Below are positions 52,144 through 61,200 of a stretch of 64,000 nt of DNA, piece after piece (the first letter of the stretch is position 1; every line of letters begins with the position of its first letter). A program made the translations under genes and the position numbers. Location: the NCBI RefSeq assembly GCF_036181745.1, contig NZ_CP108080.1, forward strand, positions 3,286,001-3,350,000, read 5' to 3'. Under the pieces are notes generated by a model. The model did not search any database. It saw only the letters and a list, made by a program, of their open reading frames with translations, and was not told where the DNA came from. The stretch comes from Streptomyces sp. NBC_00259. Its GTDB lineage: Bacteria > Actinomycetota > Actinomycetes > Streptomycetales > Streptomycetaceae.

Positions 52144-53079
52144 TCATGATCTGCAGTCGGCCCGGATCTGGGCCGCCGCGTGATGCGCACCGTCACGGTC
52201 CCCGTACCCCCAGTCCCGGCCGCGGTCGACGAGCTGGACGCTGAACACCCCGTCCCGTACCGGAAGGTCGTGCACGACCACCGCCCCGCCGCGCATCGAC
52301 CGCTGGCCGATGTCGAAGGCGGCGAGGACACTGCCGGAGTCCCGTGGGTCGGCGAGTACGTGGTAGCGCGTCGGATCACCGGCGACGTCCTCTTCGCGGG
52401 AGCTCCACGGAACACGTACCGCCACCGAGCAGCGCGCGTAACCACCGCCCGGACGCCAGGTCCAGGTGACCGTGTTGCCCCGGTCCCGGTCCGCGGCACC
52501 GGACATCGGCACGGCGATGAACCGGCCGTCGCACCCGTTGCCCTCATGGCCGCCGGAGTCCACGTCGTACCAGCCCTCGCGACCGTCCGAGTAACGCCCG
52601 TACGTCCGCGCCCCGTTCGGACAGCCCGGCCCCGCCCACTCGCTGAACCACGCACCGCGCCCGGCGGGCACGGGCCGGGGCGTCGGCTTCGCTTCCGGCT
52701 TCGGCTTCGGCTTCGGCTCGGCCGAGGGCTCCGGCTTCGCCACGGGCCCGGAGGACGAGGCGCCCGGCGCGGGCAGCTCCTCCGGAAGGAACGTCGGGCC
52801 GATCCGCTGCGGCATGCCGCCCAGTTCGATGGCGTCGACCGTCCGCACCGCGTCGTCGGCGCGGTCGTCGTCACCGCCGGCGGTCGCGAGAAGCGTGGCG
52901 CCCAGCGTCAGTACACACAGCGAGAGCACGCATCCGGCCCCCATGAGCATCTTCCGCTCGAGGACCGGCTCCCTCACCGCCGGCGCCCGACGCGCCGGCA
53001 CGGCCTCCACGGTGCAGCTGTCCACCACCATCCCGGGCAGCGCGCCCCGGTGCGTGCCACCGCATCTCTCGCACACCAT
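52144..53079 (-). CDS. Zinc-ribbon-derived membrane protein (adhesin-like), copy 2
   Basis: 311 residues. Paralogue of the downstream gene: SEWAGPGCPNG, CDGRFIAVPMSGAADRD and GRDWGYGDRDGAHHAAAQ align throughout. The N-terminal ribbon keeps Cys3-x2-Cys6 but the second knuckle is reduced to a single Cys (MVVDSC), so zinc binding is probably lost. The linker after the membrane helix contains a Pro/Lys/Glu repeat (EPKPKPKPEAKPTPRP), likely spanning peptidoglycan. ATG at 53079 is the first start giving the ribbon; 48 bases separate the two genes. Confidence 0.7.
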   Translation of the reverse strand: MVCERCGGTHRGALPGMVVDSCTVEAVPARRAPAVREPVLERKMLMGAGCVLSLCVLTLGATLLATAGGDDDRADDAVRTVDAIELGGMPQRIGPTFLPEELPAPGASSSGPVAKPEPSAEPKPKPKPEAKPTPRPVPAGRGAWFSEWAGPGCPNGARTYGRYSDGREGWYDVDSGGHEGNGCDGRFIAVPMSGAADRDRGNTVTWTWRPGGGYARCSVAVRVPWSSREEDVAGDPTRYHVLADPRDSGSVLAAFDIGQRSMRGGAVVVHDLPVRDGVFSVQLVDRGRDWGYGDRDGAHHAAAQIRADCRS

Positions 53080-53155
53080 GCGGATCACTATGCAGGCCAC
53101 CGGATACCGACCGGTAGGCATCCGCCGGTATCAACGCGGTATCGATCCACGCCCG

Positions 53156-53175
53156 TTGACCTTGCCCCAGGGGCA
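53156..53175 (+). promoter_or_regulatory. MerR-type promoter/operator
   Basis: TTGACC (53156-53161) followed directly by the perfect dyad TGCCCC-A-GGGGCA (53163-53175), where MerR regulators bind between -35 and -10. No clear -10 hexamer is visible. Lies 57 bases upstream of the merR-type start. Confidence 0.5.
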
Positions 53176-53231
53176 GGGCACATCGTCCTCGTGCCGGGCG
53201 GACCCCCCGCCCGGTGACGGAGGATGGGCCC

Positions 53232-54068
53232 GTGCACGACGACTCCCTGCTCACCATCGGCGCCTTCGCCACGCGGGCGCGGCTCTCGCCGAAGGCCCTG
53301 CGCCTGTACGACCGGCTCGGGCTGCTGGCCCCCGCGTACGTCGACGAGGCGACCGGCTACCGCTGGTACCGCACGGACCAGGTGCACCGCGCCCGGCTCG
53401 TCGCGCTCCTGCGGCAGATCGACATGCCGCTGGCGCGCATCGCCGACATGGTGGAACTGCCGGGGCCGCAGGCCGCGGAGGCGCTGGCCGCGTACTGGGC
53501 GGCGGTCGAGGAACGCCGCGCCGTGCAGGGCGCCGTCGTGGCCCACCTCCATGACCGACTTTCGGGCAGGAGACCGACGATGTACGAGATCAGGACCGTG
53601 GACGTACCCGAACAGGCGGTGCTCGCCGAGCGCCGGCACCTGCTGTCGGACGAGCTGCCCCGCTGGATCCCGGCGGCACTCGGGCGGCTGGAGGAGGCGG
53701 CCGCGGCATGCGGAGGCGTCGCGGCGGCGCCGTACGTGGCGTACCACGCCGAGGTCACCCCGGACAGCGACGGCCCGGCGGAGGCCTGCGTCCCCGTCGC
53801 CGACGCCCGCGCCGCGGCGGCCTGGACGGAGGAGAACAGAGCCGGGGTCGTGCTCCGCGTCGAACCCGCGGGCAGGCTCGCCCTCACCCGGGTCACCAAG
53901 GCGCAGGTGGCGTACCCGCAGATCGTCTCCGCCTACGACGCGGTCGAGCGGTGGATCGCCCAGGAGGGACTGACGATCACGGGCCCTTGCCGCGAGGTGT
54001 ACTTCGCCGACTGGGAGGACGCCTCCGCGACGGACGAGGTCTGCGACATCGCGTTCCCGGTCGGTTGA
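53232..54068 (+). CDS. MerR-family regulator with GyrI-like effector domain (BltR type)
   Basis: 278 residues, GTG with GGAGGA 7 bases upstream (an earlier GTG at 53214 lacks one). The MerR HTH (5-75: LLTIGAFATRARLSPKALRL, EATGYRWYRTDQVHRARLVA) is joined by a coiled coil to a GyrI-like/SOUL drug-binding domain (125-278: YEIRTVDVPEQAVLAERRHL, AYDAVERWIAQEGL, REVYFADWEDA). Such proteins sense lipophilic cations and switch on exporters. No exporter is adjacent, so it may act on itself or at a distance. Confidence 0.85.
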   Translation: MHDDSLLTIGAFATRARLSPKALRLYDRLGLLAPAYVDEATGYRWYRTDQVHRARLVALLRQIDMPLARIADMVELPGPQAAEALAAYWAAVEERRAVQGAVVAHLHDRLSGRRPTMYEIRTVDVPEQAVLAERRHLLSDELPRWIPAALGRLEEAAAACGGVAAAPYVAYHAEVTPDSDGPAEACVPVADARAAAAWTEENRAGVVLRVEPAGRLALTRVTKAQVAYPQIVSAYDAVERWIAQEGLTITGPCREVYFADWEDASATDEVCDIAFPVG

Positions 54069-54136
54069 CGGGCGCGGTCCGCGGGTCGGTTGACGGGCCC
54101 GGCCCGCCGGTCACCTGACGGGCGCGGCCCGCGGAA

Positions 54137-55999
54137 TCATCGCCGCGGGCCGCTCAGTTCCTCCGGGCACGGCGTCCCCCGCGGAAGCTGGTACGGCGCG
54201 GCCAGTCGGTACACGCCGGGGCGCGGGACGAGGAGTTCCGTCCATTCGTCGCCCTCCGCGTCCTCCTCCGCCTTCAGCAGACAGCCGGCCACGTTGACGA
54301 ACGTCTTCGGCGTGTCGTCCTCCCGCAGCTTCGACGCCTCCGTCTCCTGCGGCTGCTCCACGCTGCGGCCCTTCTCGTCGACGAGGCCGAGCCACGGCGA
54401 GTACGGGACCCGGATCAGCACCCGGCCCGCCTCGCGCACGTGGATCGTCAGCTCGCCGGAGCCCGCCCGGTCCACCGTCGCCGGCGGGTCGGCCAGCGGC
54501 ATCGGGTCGCTGACGGCGAACAGCTGCCAGTTCGCGTCCGACCAGACCCGCTTCAGATACGGCTGGCCGCGCTCGACCAGCTTCGCCTCACGCCCGGCGC
54601 CCGAGTCCGGTTCGCCCTTGGGCAGCACCACGTAGTGGACGGCCCAGCGGTCGAGCCACTCGCGGTAGTTGACCGCGTTGAGCGTGTCGTCGTAGAAGAG
54701 CGGATTACGCTCCATGTCCGCCTGCCGGTTCCAGCCGCGCGCCAGGTTGACGTACGGGGCGAGCGCCGACGCCTCACGGTGGCTGCTGGCCGGGACGACC
54801 TCCACCCGGCCCTTCTCCGCACCGACCTCCTGGAGCTCGTTCACCAGCGGCGCGAGTTCCCGCGTCCAGGACGCGGCCGGCGCCGTACGCACGATGTCGT
54901 CGACGCTCTTGAAGCCGATCCACGCGTTGAGCCCGACGAACGCCAGGACGAGCGCGTACCACCTGCGCGAGCGCGGCACGGCGTACGGCAGCGCCGCCAG
55001 CAGCACCACTCCCGCGAACAGCATCGCGAGCCGCGACACGTTCGAGCCGATCTGGGAGTCGACGAGGAACGTCAGCAGCGTGCCGAGGGCGTACACCGCG
55101 GCGGCGGTGCGGACCGTGCGCCAGTCCGCCGGTACGAGGACGAGGACGAGCACCCCGAAGAGGAACGGCAGCGACGTCGACCCCAGCGACATCGGCTGCG
55201 TACCGGAGAACGGGAACAGCCACGCCGACAGCGCGACGACGACCACCGGGGCGATACCGAGCGCGTACGCGCCAGGGCGGCGCCTGTTCAGGAACAGCGC
55301 CGCCGCGACGACACCGAGGAACAGCCCCGCGACCGGACTCGACGCGGTCGCGAGCCCCGCCAGTGGCGCCGCGACCGCCGCCTTCGCCCACCGTTTGCGC
55401 CGCCAGCGGTACGGCCAGCAGAACACCGCGGCGACCGCCCCCAGCGCGAACATCATCCCGAGCCCGAACGTCACCCGTCCCGACAGCGCGTTGCACAGGA
55501 ACGCGAACACCCCGGCGAGCGAGCACGCCAGGGGGTTACGGACCGCACGCACCCTGGTCAGGATCAGCGCGGTCAGCGCGGCGGAGAGCGTACCGACGAC
55601 CATCATCGTCGTCCGCACACCGAGGATCGACATCAGATACGGGGACACCACGCTGTACGAGACCGGGTGCATGCCGCCGTACCAGGCGAGGTTGTACGCC
55701 GAGTCGGGGTGCCGGCCGACGAACTCGGCCCAGGCGTCCTGCGCGGCGATGTCCCCGCCGCTGTTGGCGAAGTAGAAGAACCAGACGACGTGGAGGAGCG
55801 CGGCCACCGCGGTCGCGACGAGGACGGGACGACGGGAGAGCGCGCCGCCGGGACGCACGGGAGCACCGGAAGCATCGGGAGACGCCGCGGAGGCCGGGGA
55901 CGCCGGGGGCGTGATCGCCCCTATTCGCGGGCCCTTCTCGGCTCCCGGCCCGCTCGCGGCGCTGCTCTCGCCCGCGTGTCTCGGCTCGACGGTGGTCAC
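54137..55999 (-). CDS. Polytopic membrane protein, GT-C glycosyltransferase-like
   Basis: 620 residues from a GTG with GGGAG upstream. A disordered cytoplasmic N terminus (1-60) precedes about twelve helices (65-400), beginning PVLVATAVAALLHVVWFFYF. The first large outer loop has GGDIAAQDAWAEF and PDSAYNLAWYGGMHPVSYSV, acidic residues in the position of the catalytic loop of GT-C enzymes. The C-terminal 200 residues form an outer domain (LNAVNYREWLDRWAVHYVVL). Dolichol- or polyprenyl-phosphate sugar transfer is a possible role; this is inference from topology only. Confidence 0.6.
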   Translation of the reverse strand: MTTVEPRHAGESSAASGPGAEKGPRIGAITPPASPASAASPDASGAPVRPGGALSRRPVLVATAVAALLHVVWFFYFANSGGDIAAQDAWAEFVGRHPDSAYNLAWYGGMHPVSYSVVSPYLMSILGVRTTMMVVGTLSAALTALILTRVRAVRNPLACSLAGVFAFLCNALSGRVTFGLGMMFALGAVAAVFCWPYRWRRKRWAKAAVAAPLAGLATASSPVAGLFLGVVAAALFLNRRRPGAYALGIAPVVVVALSAWLFPFSGTQPMSLGSTSLPFLFGVLVLVLVPADWRTVRTAAAVYALGTLLTFLVDSQIGSNVSRLAMLFAGVVLLAALPYAVPRSRRWYALVLAFVGLNAWIGFKSVDDIVRTAPAASWTRELAPLVNELQEVGAEKGRVEVVPASSHREASALAPYVNLARGWNRQADMERNPLFYDDTLNAVNYREWLDRWAVHYVVLPKGEPDSGAGREAKLVERGQPYLKRVWSDANWQLFAVSDPMPLADPPATVDRAGSGELTIHVREAGRVLIRVPYSPWLGLVDEKGRSVEQPQETEASKLREDDTPKTFVNVAGCLLKAEEDAEGDEWTELLVPRPGVYRLAAPYQLPRGTPCPEELSGPRR

Positions 56000-56156
56000 T
56001 GCGGCTCCCGTGTTCGCTTCCCGTGCTCGGGGACGCCGTCCCGGCGTCGCGAGTTGCCCCGGGATCCGGGGACGCTGGCGATCCGGGGACGCTAGCACGG
56101 TGCCGATGCAGCGGACGGGGGCACGAACGCCCGTGCCCCCGTCCGGCTGCCCGATG

Positions 56157-58580
56157 TCAGCCCACGCGGGTCAGCTTGGCGCCGAACCCGGGCTCCATGA
56201 GCTCCTCCTGGAGGGCGACCGGCACGGTCACCCGGCTCGCGCCCTCACCGACGGTCAGCGAACCGACGACCGTCCCGGCGGCGGCCGTGTGCGGCAGCGC
56301 CTTGCCGCCGTTCGCCAGCTTCAGCTTCACGGTCAGCCCGGACCAGCCCACCGCCTTCACGTCCTTGGTCGCGACGACCGGCACCGAACCGCCGAACCCG
56401 TCCTCGACCGTCCCGACGACCTGGCCCTTCTTGACGATCGTCGCGGACTTCAGCGCGTTCTGGGTGGCGATCATCAGGTCCCTGCTGGCATTGATCGCGG
56501 TGCCCAGGATCGGGGTGTCGTGCTGGGCGAGCACGGCGCCGACGATCAGCTGGTCCGTGTCGCCCACCATCTTGTGGGCGGCGAAGAGGAGATTGCCGCC
56601 GGCCTTGCTCGTGCTGCCGGTCTTGATGCCGAGCGCGCCGTCGAACGGGGGCAGTTCGTTGTAGTTCCGCCACTTCTTGCCCGACGGGTCCGTCCACTCG
56701 GGCAGCTTGGTGATGTCCATCAGCGCCGGGATCTCGACCAGCTTCAGACCCAGCTTGACCTGGTCCTCGGCGGTGCTGACCGTCGTCGCGTTCAGACCGG
56801 ACGGGTCCGTGTACGTCGTGTTCGTCATCCCCAGCTCCTTGGCGGCGGCGTTCATCTTGTCGACGAACGCCTCCTCGGAGCCCGCGTCCCAGCGTGCCAG
56901 CTGACGCGCGATGTTGTTGGCGGACGGGATCATGATGGCCGACAGTGCGGCCTTCAGGCTGATCTTGTCGCCCTTCTTGACGGTGTTGAGCGTCGACTCG
57001 TTGTCCGTCTTGTCGAGCTGACCGTCGGACTCGCCCTTCGCGTCGATCTCGATCATCGGACCCTCTTCGCCCCGCTTCAGCGGATGCTCCTTGAGGATCA
57101 CGTACGCCGTCATCGACTTGGTCACGCTCGCGATCGGCACGGGCTTCTGCTCACCGGAGGAGCCCAGCGTGCCGAGCCCGGACGCGGCCATGAACGCCTG
57201 GCCCTTGGCGGGCCAGGGCAGCTGCGGGGCCGAACCGTCGAAGCTGAACGTCGGCTTCGCCGTCAGCGACAGGGTGGGCTCGGGCAGCGGACGCACGGAC
57301 TGCACGACCGCAAAGACGATCACGAGCAGGGCGACGAGAGGCGTCCAGATCTTGAACCGTCGCACCACGGTGCGGACCGGGGTCTGCGCGGGCGGCGGGG
57401 TGTTCGTCAGCTCGGCGAGCAGATCGAGCGGCGGCTTGGGCGGCAGCGGCTGCTGCTTGGTCCGCTCGGGCTCGGTGAGCGAGACGGGCGGGGCGGCGGC
57501 GACCGGCTTGGCGGGCGCGGTGGGCTCGGCGGGCGCGGTCTGCCTGGCGGGTGCCTGAGGAGCCGCGGGGGTGGCGGCGGCGGCCGGCTTGGCGGGCGCG
57601 GGTGCTGTCGGCGTGGCGGGCGTGGTCGGCTTGGCGGGCGCGACCGGCCGTCCGTCGTCGCGCCGCAGCGGCACGAAGGTGCTGGTCCGCTCGGCGTCCG
57701 ACTCGGGGGCGGTGACCCTCAGAGCCGTGGTCCGCTCGGCCTCGGTCTCCGGTGCGGGCTTCGGGCGGGCGGAGGGTGCGGGGGGCGTGGGGACCTTCAG
57801 CGCGGTGGTGGGCTGGTCCACGGCAGGGCGGGGCAGCGCCTTGAACACGGCGGTCGGCTGATCGACCGGCGCGTCGTCTGCGGCCTCGTCGGCGTCCTCG
57901 GCAGCGGCGGCCTCGGGCTCGGTGTCGGACTCGGTCTCCGCGGCGGCGTCCTCGGGGCTCTCGTCTTCCTCATCGCCCTCCGAGTCGGCCTCGTCGGCGT
58001 CGGCGGGCTCCTCGTGGGCCTCGACGGCGGCCTGCGAGGCGTCGTCGTCCTCGGACGCGGCTTCGCCGGCCCCGACCTCGTCGGAAGCCTCGTCCGCGGG
58101 CTCCGAGGGCTCCTCCGGCTCCGAGGGCTCGTCCTCCGGCTCGTCGGCCGTGTCCTCGCCGGTGTCCTTGCGGGTGACCCATGCCGCCACCGCAGCACGG
58201 AGCCGGTCGTCACCGTCCGAGGTGCCACCGTCCGACGCTTCGCCGTCCGTCTCGGCGGACCCGGCCTCGGAACCGGAATCCGAACCGGAACCGGAATCCG
58301 AACCGGAACCGGACGCGGACTCGGGCGCGTCCCCGTCCGTGTCCGTTTCCGTGTCCGTTTCCGTGTCCGTTTCCGTGTCCGAAGACGACGGTTCCGACGA
58401 CTCCGACGATTCCGACGGCTTCGACGGCTGTGTCCTGAACACCGCCGTCGGCTGGTCGACATGCCCCTCGGTGGACACTCCCGCCGAACGGGCCACGGCA
58501 AGCCGCGGATCACGTTCGTCCGGAGTCGTCTCCCCCGACGACTTCCGCTGCTCCGACTTGTCGGGGGACTCGCCCGCCAC
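56157..58580 (-). CDS. D-alanyl-D-alanine carboxypeptidase with long acidic N-terminal tail
   Basis: 807 residues from a GTG directly after GGAGGAGG; an upstream ATG (58601) is possible. Residues 1-385 are a cytoplasmic disordered tail: acidic Ser/Asp/Glu/Thr repeats including TDTE units, then a Pro/Ala stretch. Embedded are VDQPTAVF twice, VDQPTTAL, AERTTAL and AERTSTF. One membrane helix (about 397-415) leads to a PBP5-type peptidase: Ser-x-x-Lys in IASVTKSM, SAN in MIPSANNIA, and KTG in GIKTGSTSKAGG. It trims the terminal D-Ala of peptidoglycan peptides outside the cell. Enzyme portion is normal in length; the tail is what is unusual. Confidence 0.88.
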   Translation of the reverse strand: MAGESPDKSEQRKSSGETTPDERDPRLAVARSAGVSTEGHVDQPTAVFRTQPSKPSESSESSEPSSSDTETDTETDTETDTDGDAPESASGSGSDSGSGSDSGSEAGSAETDGEASDGGTSDGDDRLRAAVAAWVTRKDTGEDTADEPEDEPSEPEEPSEPADEASDEVGAGEAASEDDDASQAAVEAHEEPADADEADSEGDEEDESPEDAAAETESDTEPEAAAAEDADEAADDAPVDQPTAVFKALPRPAVDQPTTALKVPTPPAPSARPKPAPETEAERTTALRVTAPESDAERTSTFVPLRRDDGRPVAPAKPTTPATPTAPAPAKPAAAATPAAPQAPARQTAPAEPTAPAKPVAAAPPVSLTEPERTKQQPLPPKPPLDLLAELTNTPPPAQTPVRTVVRRFKIWTPLVALLVIVFAVVQSVRPLPEPTLSLTAKPTFSFDGSAPQLPWPAKGQAFMAASGLGTLGSSGEQKPVPIASVTKSMTAYVILKEHPLKRGEEGPMIEIDAKGESDGQLDKTDNESTLNTVKKGDKISLKAALSAIMIPSANNIARQLARWDAGSEEAFVDKMNAAAKELGMTNTTYTDPSGLNATTVSTAEDQVKLGLKLVEIPALMDITKLPEWTDPSGKKWRNYNELPPFDGALGIKTGSTSKAGGNLLFAAHKMVGDTDQLIVGAVLAQHDTPILGTAINASRDLMIATQNALKSATIVKKGQVVGTVEDGFGGSVPVVATKDVKAVGWSGLTVKLKLANGGKALPHTAAAGTVVGSLTVGEGASRVTVPVALQEELMEPGFGAKLTRVG

Positions 58581-58795
58581 CGTGCCTCCTCCATGAGTCA
58601 TACGTGCACCGCCCCGGCGCCGGCACCGCCCGCACCGCTGTCCGAACCATCTACCAGTGTCCTGTGTGAGCCCCTTGGCCCCCGTGCTAGACGAGAACGA
58701 CATACCTACTGGTTCCCGTACGAAGCACCCAGGCGCTCTCGACAGACCAATGTGAGAGGCGTCACCCTGTCATTCATCCACGCGGGGAGGCATGG

Positions 58796-59515
58796 ATGGG
58801 CAGGAGCCGCAGAACACTTCCGGAAGAGCTTCTGCTGCTCGCTCTGGACCCGACCACGGGTACCACAGCGCAGCCGCAGTCGCTCGACCTCGGCCTGGCC
58901 GGAGCACAGCTAGTGGAGCTGGCGCTGGCAGGACGGATAGCCCCTGACGGGGATCGTATCGCCGTGGTGATGCCACGGCCGACAGGAGATCCGACACTGG
59001 ACTCCGCACTGGAGCTGTTGCGCAGACGCGGCAGCCCGGTCCGGGCCGTCCACTGGATCGGCGGGCCCCGGCTGGGGCTGCGCCAGACCTACCTTTCGCA
59101 TCTGGAAAGGTGCGGCATGGTCCATGCCGTGGCCGGCCAGATGTGCGGGGTGCTGCCGACGACTCGCTACCAGGCGACGGACACGGCGATCAGCCGGGAA
59201 ATCAGGGCCCGGCTGGACAGTGCGATCCGCACCGGCGTACCACCGGACCCGCGGACCGCGGCGCTCGCCGCGCTGGCCCATGCGGTCGGCCTGGGCAAGC
59301 ACCTCTACCCCGGCAACGAGGGGCGGTCCTCCCGCTCCCGCCTCCGGGATCTGATCAGGCACGACCCCATGGGCGGCCTCGTGGCACACGCCGTGATGGA
59401 CGTTCAGAACGGTGTGGGCGCGCAGCCACGCCGTAACCCGGCAGCGCCCGGCCGCCAGTCGGCCGTGCAGATGCCTCAGCGACGCGGCAGCATGGCCCGC
59501 GCCGCCGCGCACTAG
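58796..59515 (+). CDS. GPP34 (GOLPH3-like) family protein
   Basis: 239 residues. Opens with RTLPEELLLLALDPTTG and GLAGAQLVELALAGRI, the standard N terminus of GPP34 proteins, which bind phosphoinositides in eukaryotic Golgi. Bacterial copies, numerous in Streptomyces, are implicated in membrane or secondary-metabolism functions but have no defined activity. Helical throughout, with an Arg/Gln-rich C-terminal tail, no membrane segment. The 215-base gap before it is divergent with the carboxypeptidase gene. Confidence 0.85.
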   Translation: MGRSRRTLPEELLLLALDPTTGTTAQPQSLDLGLAGAQLVELALAGRIAPDGDRIAVVMPRPTGDPTLDSALELLRRRGSPVRAVHWIGGPRLGLRQTYLSHLERCGMVHAVAGQMCGVLPTTRYQATDTAISREIRARLDSAIRTGVPPDPRTAALAALAHAVGLGKHLYPGNEGRSSRSRLRDLIRHDPMGGLVAHAVMDVQNGVGAQPRRNPAAPGRQSAVQMPQRRGSMARAAAH

Positions 59516-59819
59516 CACGAACGAACACCCGGGCGTGAGCGCAAGTGAGCGCACGGGCACCCACTCGGTCGCGCGTACCCGTACGCGCGACCGTGATCAG
59601 GACCGCCGCACCGCCGTCGTCCCCCTGACCGGTCCGGGAGCCGCAGAGAGCGCGGAGCAGTCGTCACGACTGCTCCGCGCTCTCGCTTTGTCCCCCGCAT
59701 TGTGCGCGCGTGTCGTCGTTTTCCAGCGCGAGCCGCACCTTTGGTGGCAGTCTGCTGAGACGTAGATACACACAGCAACAAGGACAACACAGCAGTCCAC
59801 AGCCGGAGGTGCAGTTCCC
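59516..59819. other. 304-base gap, GPP34 / HTH-DUF5753 gene
   Basis: Contains one strong terminator (listed) and then a region with the promoter of the HTH gene and its GGAGGTG ribosome site (59803-59809), 10 bases before the GTG start. Nothing else seen. Confidence 0.6.
59646..59684 (+). terminator. Terminator after the GPP34 gene
   Basis: A perfect 18-bp stem (59646-59663 with 59667-59684) with a 3-base TCA loop, followed by GCTTTG. Among the strongest hairpins in the window. It lies 130 bases after the stop. Confidence 0.85.
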
Positions 59820-60677
59820 GTGGCGTCCAACGTCAACCCCACCGTCAGGCGCCGCCGTTTGGGCCAGGAGTTGCGCCGGCTCCGTGAACTCAAGGGCATG
59901 ACCGCGGAGGAAGTGGCGGACCGTCTGCTCGTCTCCCAGTCGAAGATCAGCCGACTGGAGAACGGCCGCCGGTCGATCAGCCAGCGCGATGTGCGCGACC
60001 TCTGCGGCGTGTACGAGGTCGAGGACCACCGGGTCGTCGACTCCCTGATGCAGATGGCCAAGGACTCCCGCCAGCAGGGCTGGTGGCACGCCTTCGGCGA
60101 CATCCCGTACAGCGTCTACATCGGCCTGGAAACGGACGCGGCCTCGCTCCGCGTCTACGAGCCGCAGATCGTCCCCGGACTGCTCCAGACCCGGGAGTAC
60201 GCGGAGGCCCTCATCACCGGCGCGCTGCCGGAGACCCCGGTCAGCGATGTGGAGAAGCGCGTCCAGGTACGGCTGCGCAGGCAGGAACGGATCTCCTCCC
60301 CCGACGGCCCGCTGCGGCTGTGGGCCGTGGTCGACGAGGCCGCGCTGCGGCGGGTGGTGGGCAACAAGGAGATGATGCGCGAGCAGCTGGAGTACCTCGT
60401 CGAGCAGTCGCAGCTGCCGCATGTCACGGTCCAGGTGCTGCCGTTCAGCATGGGCGCCCATCCCGGCATCACGGGGCACTACGCCATCCTGGAGTTCCCC
60501 GACGCCTCCGATTCGAGCGTCGTCTACATCGAGGGCGTCACCAGTGACCTGTATCTGGAGAAGGCGAACGACGTCCACAAATACACCGTGATGTACGAGC
60601 ACTTGCGGGCCCAGGCGCTGAACGTGGACCAGACCCGCGAGTACATCGAAGACATCGCCAAGTCGTACGCGAAGTAA
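59820..60677 (+). CDS. HTH-Xre regulator with DUF5753 domain (WhiJ/Scr1-like)
   Basis: 285 residues. The Xre HTH is at 12-67 (LGQELRRLRELKGMTAEEVA, LLVSQSKISRLENGRR) and the DUF5753 domain covers 95-275 (YIGLETDAASLRVYEPQIVP, GLLQTREYAEAL, VQVLPFSMGAHPGITGHYAI). Streptomycetes carry dozens of such proteins, each next to a small DUF397 protein that antagonises it, connected in some cases (WhiJ, BldB relatives) with development and antibiotic control. The partner gene follows 190 bases downstream. Confidence 0.9.
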   Translation: MASNVNPTVRRRRLGQELRRLRELKGMTAEEVADRLLVSQSKISRLENGRRSISQRDVRDLCGVYEVEDHRVVDSLMQMAKDSRQQGWWHAFGDIPYSVYIGLETDAASLRVYEPQIVPGLLQTREYAEALITGALPETPVSDVEKRVQVRLRRQERISSPDGPLRLWAVVDEAALRRVVGNKEMMREQLEYLVEQSQLPHVTVQVLPFSMGAHPGITGHYAILEFPDASDSSVVYIEGVTSDLYLEKANDVHKYTVMYEHLRAQALNVDQTREYIEDIAKSYAK

Positions 60678-60867
60678 ACGGAAGCCACTCGGGAAGTCGC
60701 GAGGGCGCACGGTACACCTTCGCGACCGTTTCCCGTAAGAGCGCAGCGAAATATGCCATCCGGTCGAGTGAACGGACGTTCTCAGCAGTCGAGGCTGCCA
60801 AGTAGCGTCCTGATCACGCCGTCAAGAACGTCGGCCACACCGTCGAAACACGGAACCGGAGAAAGAC

Positions 60868-61068
60868 ATGGCTATTCACCAGGGCGCCACGGACACTTGG
60901 ACCAAATCCTCGTACTCCGGCGGAAACGGCGCGTGCGTCGAGGTCAAGTCCCCTGTTGTGCAGGCGATCGCCGTGCGGGACTCCAAGGCCCCTGAGGGCC
61001 CCTCCATCACTTTCGTCCCCGAGTCGTGGACCGCGTTCGTACACGGCGTGACCAAGGGCTCCCTCTAG
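60868..61068 (+). CDS. DUF397 small partner protein
   Basis: 66 residues, ATG with GGAGAAAG. DUF397 motif: WTKSSYSGGNGACVEVK at 11-27, then VAVRDSK-like AVRDSKAPEGPSITF and a final Trp-containing helix (WTAFVHGV). Predicted to bind and antagonise the DUF5753 regulator upstream. Own promoter possible in the 190-base gap. Confidence 0.9.
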   Translation: MAIHQGATDTWTKSSYSGGNGACVEVKSPVVQAIAVRDSKAPEGPSITFVPESWTAFVHGVTKGSL

Positions 61069-61100
61069 GGTTCCGCTCCCGGGAAGCACCGGAAACGACA

Positions 61101-61141
61101 GAGCCCTCTCGACTGGTCCGCCGTCCCGGCCGAGGGGGCTC
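61101..61141 (+). terminator. Terminator after the DUF397 gene
   Basis: An 11-bp stem with one mismatch (61101-61111 with 61131-61141) and a 19-base loop, 32 bases past the stop. Lies between convergent genes. Confidence 0.6.
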
Positions 61142-61200
61142 GGCCCTGTCCGGCACAACTCGTCACATGGCATGGTTCGTTGGACAGAGCGACTCGCCGT

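Noticed and set aside
55911..58913. 1000-codon plus-strand frame opposite the carboxypeptidase
   Set aside because: Gly/Arg/Leu-repetitive translation of the antisense strand; the minus strand encodes Ser-x-x-Lys, SAN and KTG motifs of a real peptidase.
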